Source: Cribrihabitans_A neustonicus
Lineage (GTDB): Bacteria > Pseudomonadota > Alphaproteobacteria > Rhodobacterales > Rhodobacteraceae
NCBI RefSeq assembly: GCF_048820895.1
Contig: NZ_JBMERQ010000001.1
Span: 310,001 to 374,000, forward strand
Reading direction: 5' to 3'
Length of the DNA: 64,000 nt
A model generated the notes under the pieces. It was given only the letters and a program-made list of their open reading frames with translations. It was not told the DNA's origin and searched no databases. Made by a program: the position numbers and the translations under genes. The first letter of the stretch is position 1, and each line of letters opens with the position of its first letter. Positions 62,575-64,000 of this stretch are shown here, piece by piece.

Positions 62575-63968
62575 CAGCCCTTGGGGCCGATCATCTGCTC
62601 GGGCCGCACCACCTTGTCGAAGGTGTCTTCGTCCACGAAGCCGAGACGGATCGCCTCTTCCTTCAGCGTGGTGCCGTTCTTGTGTGCGGTCTTGGCAACG
62701 GTGGTGGCGTTGTCATAGCCGATGGTCGGCGCCAAAGCGGTCACCAGCATCAGGCTTTCCTGCATCAGCTTCTGGATGCGCGGCTTGTTGGCCTCGATCC
62801 CGAGCAGCATGCGCTCGGTGAAGCTGTCCGCCGCATCGCCCAGGAGCTGGATCGACTGCAGCAGGTTGTAGGACATCATCGGGTTGTAGACGTTCAGCTC
62901 GAAGTGGCCCTGGCTGCCTGCAAACTTGATGGCAGCATCGTTGCCCATCACGTGCGCGGCGACCTGGGTCAGCGCCTCGGCCTGGGTCGGGTTCACCTTG
63001 CCCGGCATGATCGAGGAGCCCGGCTCATTCTCCGGCAGGATCAGCTCACCGAGGCCCGAGCGCGGGCCGGAGCCCAGGAAGCGGATGTCGTTGGCTATCT
63101 TGTAGCAGCTGCCCGCGATGGTCGCGAGCGCGCCGGAAAGGAACACCATGGCGTCATGTGCCGCAAGTGCTTCGAACTTGTTGGGCGCGGTGACGAAAGG
63201 CAGGCCGGTGATCTCCGCCATGTTGGCCGCCACGGTCTCGCCCCAGCCCGCCTGCGTGTTGAGCCCGGTGCCCACTGCGGTGCCGCCCTGCGCGAGCTCA
63301 TAGATGCCGGGCATCGCCGCCTCCACCCGCGCCAGGCCCTGGCGGATCTGATGCGCGTAGCCGCCGAACTCCTGGCCCAGGGTCAGCGGGGTCGCATCCT
63401 GGGTGTGCGTGCGGCCGATCTTGATGATGTCCTTGAATTCTTCCGCCTTGGCTTCCAGTCCTTCGGCCAGCTTGGTCAGGCCGGGAACCAGCACGTCGCG
63501 CACGCTCATTGCGGTGGCGATATGCATCGCGGTCGGAAAGGTGTCGTTGGAGGACTGGCCCATGTTGCAGTGATCGTTCGGGTGCACCGGGTCCTTTGAG
63601 CCGATCTCGCCGCCGAGGATCTCGATCGCGCGGTTGGCGATCACCTCGTTCGAGTTCATGTTCGATTGGGTGCCGGAGCCGGTCTGCCATACGACCAGCG
63701 GGAAGTTGTCGTCGAACTTGCCCGCGACGACTTCGCTTGCCGCCTGGATGATCGCGTCGGCGATCTTCGCATCCAGCTTGCCCGAGGCCTTGTTTGCCAT
63801 GGCACAGGCCTGCTTGATCACACCGAGCGCGCGCACGATGGCCACCGGCTGTTTTTCCCAGCCGATCGGGAAGTTCATGATCGAGCGCTGGGTCTGGGCG
63901 CCCCAGTACTTGTCAGAGGGGACCTCGAGCGGGCCGAAGCTGTCAGTTTCGGTGCGGGTAGCGGACAT
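62574..63968 (-). CDS. fumC: Fumarate hydratase class II
   Basis: A 464-residue oxygen-stable fumarase converting fumarate to malate in the TCA cycle, as a homotetramer. The superfamily signature GSSIMPGKVNPTQ is intact, and SDKYWGAQTQRS, GSGTQSNMNSNEV and HPNDHCNMGQSSNDTFPTAMHIA are standard. The ATG at 63968 gives the family start; GAGAGAAGACGA lies upstream. It begins a run with DUF4169, RHH and a 76-residue protein. Confidence 0.97.
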   Translation of the reverse strand: MSATRTETDSFGPLEVPSDKYWGAQTQRSIMNFPIGWEKQPVAIVRALGVIKQACAMANKASGKLDAKIADAIIQAASEVVAGKFDDNFPLVVWQTGSGTQSNMNSNEVIANRAIEILGGEIGSKDPVHPNDHCNMGQSSNDTFPTAMHIATAMSVRDVLVPGLTKLAEGLEAKAEEFKDIIKIGRTHTQDATPLTLGQEFGGYAHQIRQGLARVEAAMPGIYELAQGGTAVGTGLNTQAGWGETVAANMAEITGLPFVTAPNKFEALAAHDAMVFLSGALATIAGSCYKIANDIRFLGSGPRSGLGELILPENEPGSSIMPGKVNPTQAEALTQVAAHVMGNDAAIKFAGSQGHFELNVYNPMMSYNLLQSIQLLGDAADSFTERMLLGIEANKPRIQKLMQESLMLVTALAPTIGYDNATTVAKTAHKNGTTLKEEAIRLGFVDEDTFDKVVRPEQMIGPKG

Positions 63969-64000
63969 TCGTCTTCTCTCCGTTGAGTATGCTTTCGTAT

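Overview
The window is a 64 kb piece of a GC-rich alphaproteobacterial chromosome. The gene content points to the Roseobacter group (Rhodobacterales), close to Leisingera/Phaeobacter/Ruegeria. Pointers are a complete DMSP lyase DddP with all six known metal ligands, an F1-ATPase zeta inhibitor, a cobalamin-domain protein with DUF1638 and a stand-alone homocysteine methyltransferase, a GTTC-N7-GTTC LexA box, and several small families (DUF1476, DUF4169, RHH_4) typical of this order. Placement is inferred from protein content only. I see no prophage, insertion sequence, CRISPR array or rRNA operon; this is core chromosome with scattered intergenic repeats.

Layout. 1-4.5 kb: 3' end of der, a fatty acid desaturase, a Lys/Ala-rich histone-H1-like protein, serS. 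4.7-11.1 kb: a co-directional run yajC-secD-secF, an Mth938-like protein and ccmABCD-dsbE (Sec accessory proteins, then cytochrome c maturation). 11.6-20.8 kb: DOPA-dioxygenase-like protein, SDR, acnA, DUF1223, a lipid A type acyltransferase, a solitary fliG, a TPR protein and an APH-like kinase. 20.9-30.5 kb: purB, an alpha/beta hydrolase-OsmC fusion, dddP, a divergent DUF3445 gene, an orphan membrane protein, a lytic transglycosylase, an Hsp70-like protein and a divergent NYN gene. 30.8-36.5 kb: cspA, glnBA, nnr (a mosaic gene), a glycosyltransferase-like gene and a Hint protein. 36.7-41.7 kb: tRNA-Leu(UAG), a CAU tRNA (probably Ile2), purMN, a small membrane protein, rnd, a lipoprotein, sufE. 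41.8-48.4 kb: DUF1638 and corrinoid protein, LexA-box radical SAM gene, acylphosphatase, homocysteine methyltransferase, MprF-like protein. 48.6-54.1 kb: ATPase zeta inhibitor, purC-purS-purQ, dctB-dctD. 54.2-64 kb: rne with a long leader, tusA-like gene, ccdA, an alpha/beta-hydrolase-like membrane protein coupled to a P450, then a 76-aa protein, RHH, DUF4169 and fumC.

How they connect. Purine synthesis appears four times (purB, purMN, purCSQ). Cytochrome c maturation is split between ccmABCD-dsbE and a distant ccdA. Nitrogen sensing (glnB-glnA), C4-dicarboxylate sensing (dctBD), TCA enzymes (acnA, fumC) and DMSP cleavage fit a marine heterotroph. The corrinoid protein, DUF1638 and homocysteine methyltransferase fit a split cobalamin-dependent methionine synthase.

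The least explained signals are non-coding. Family A is a roughly 170-bp repeat with four long copies, three of them between convergent genes, plus shortened pieces. Family B is a short GC-hairpin plus GAGTATTT element; one copy lies in frame inside nnr. Family C is a three-hairpin element present on both sides of rne.
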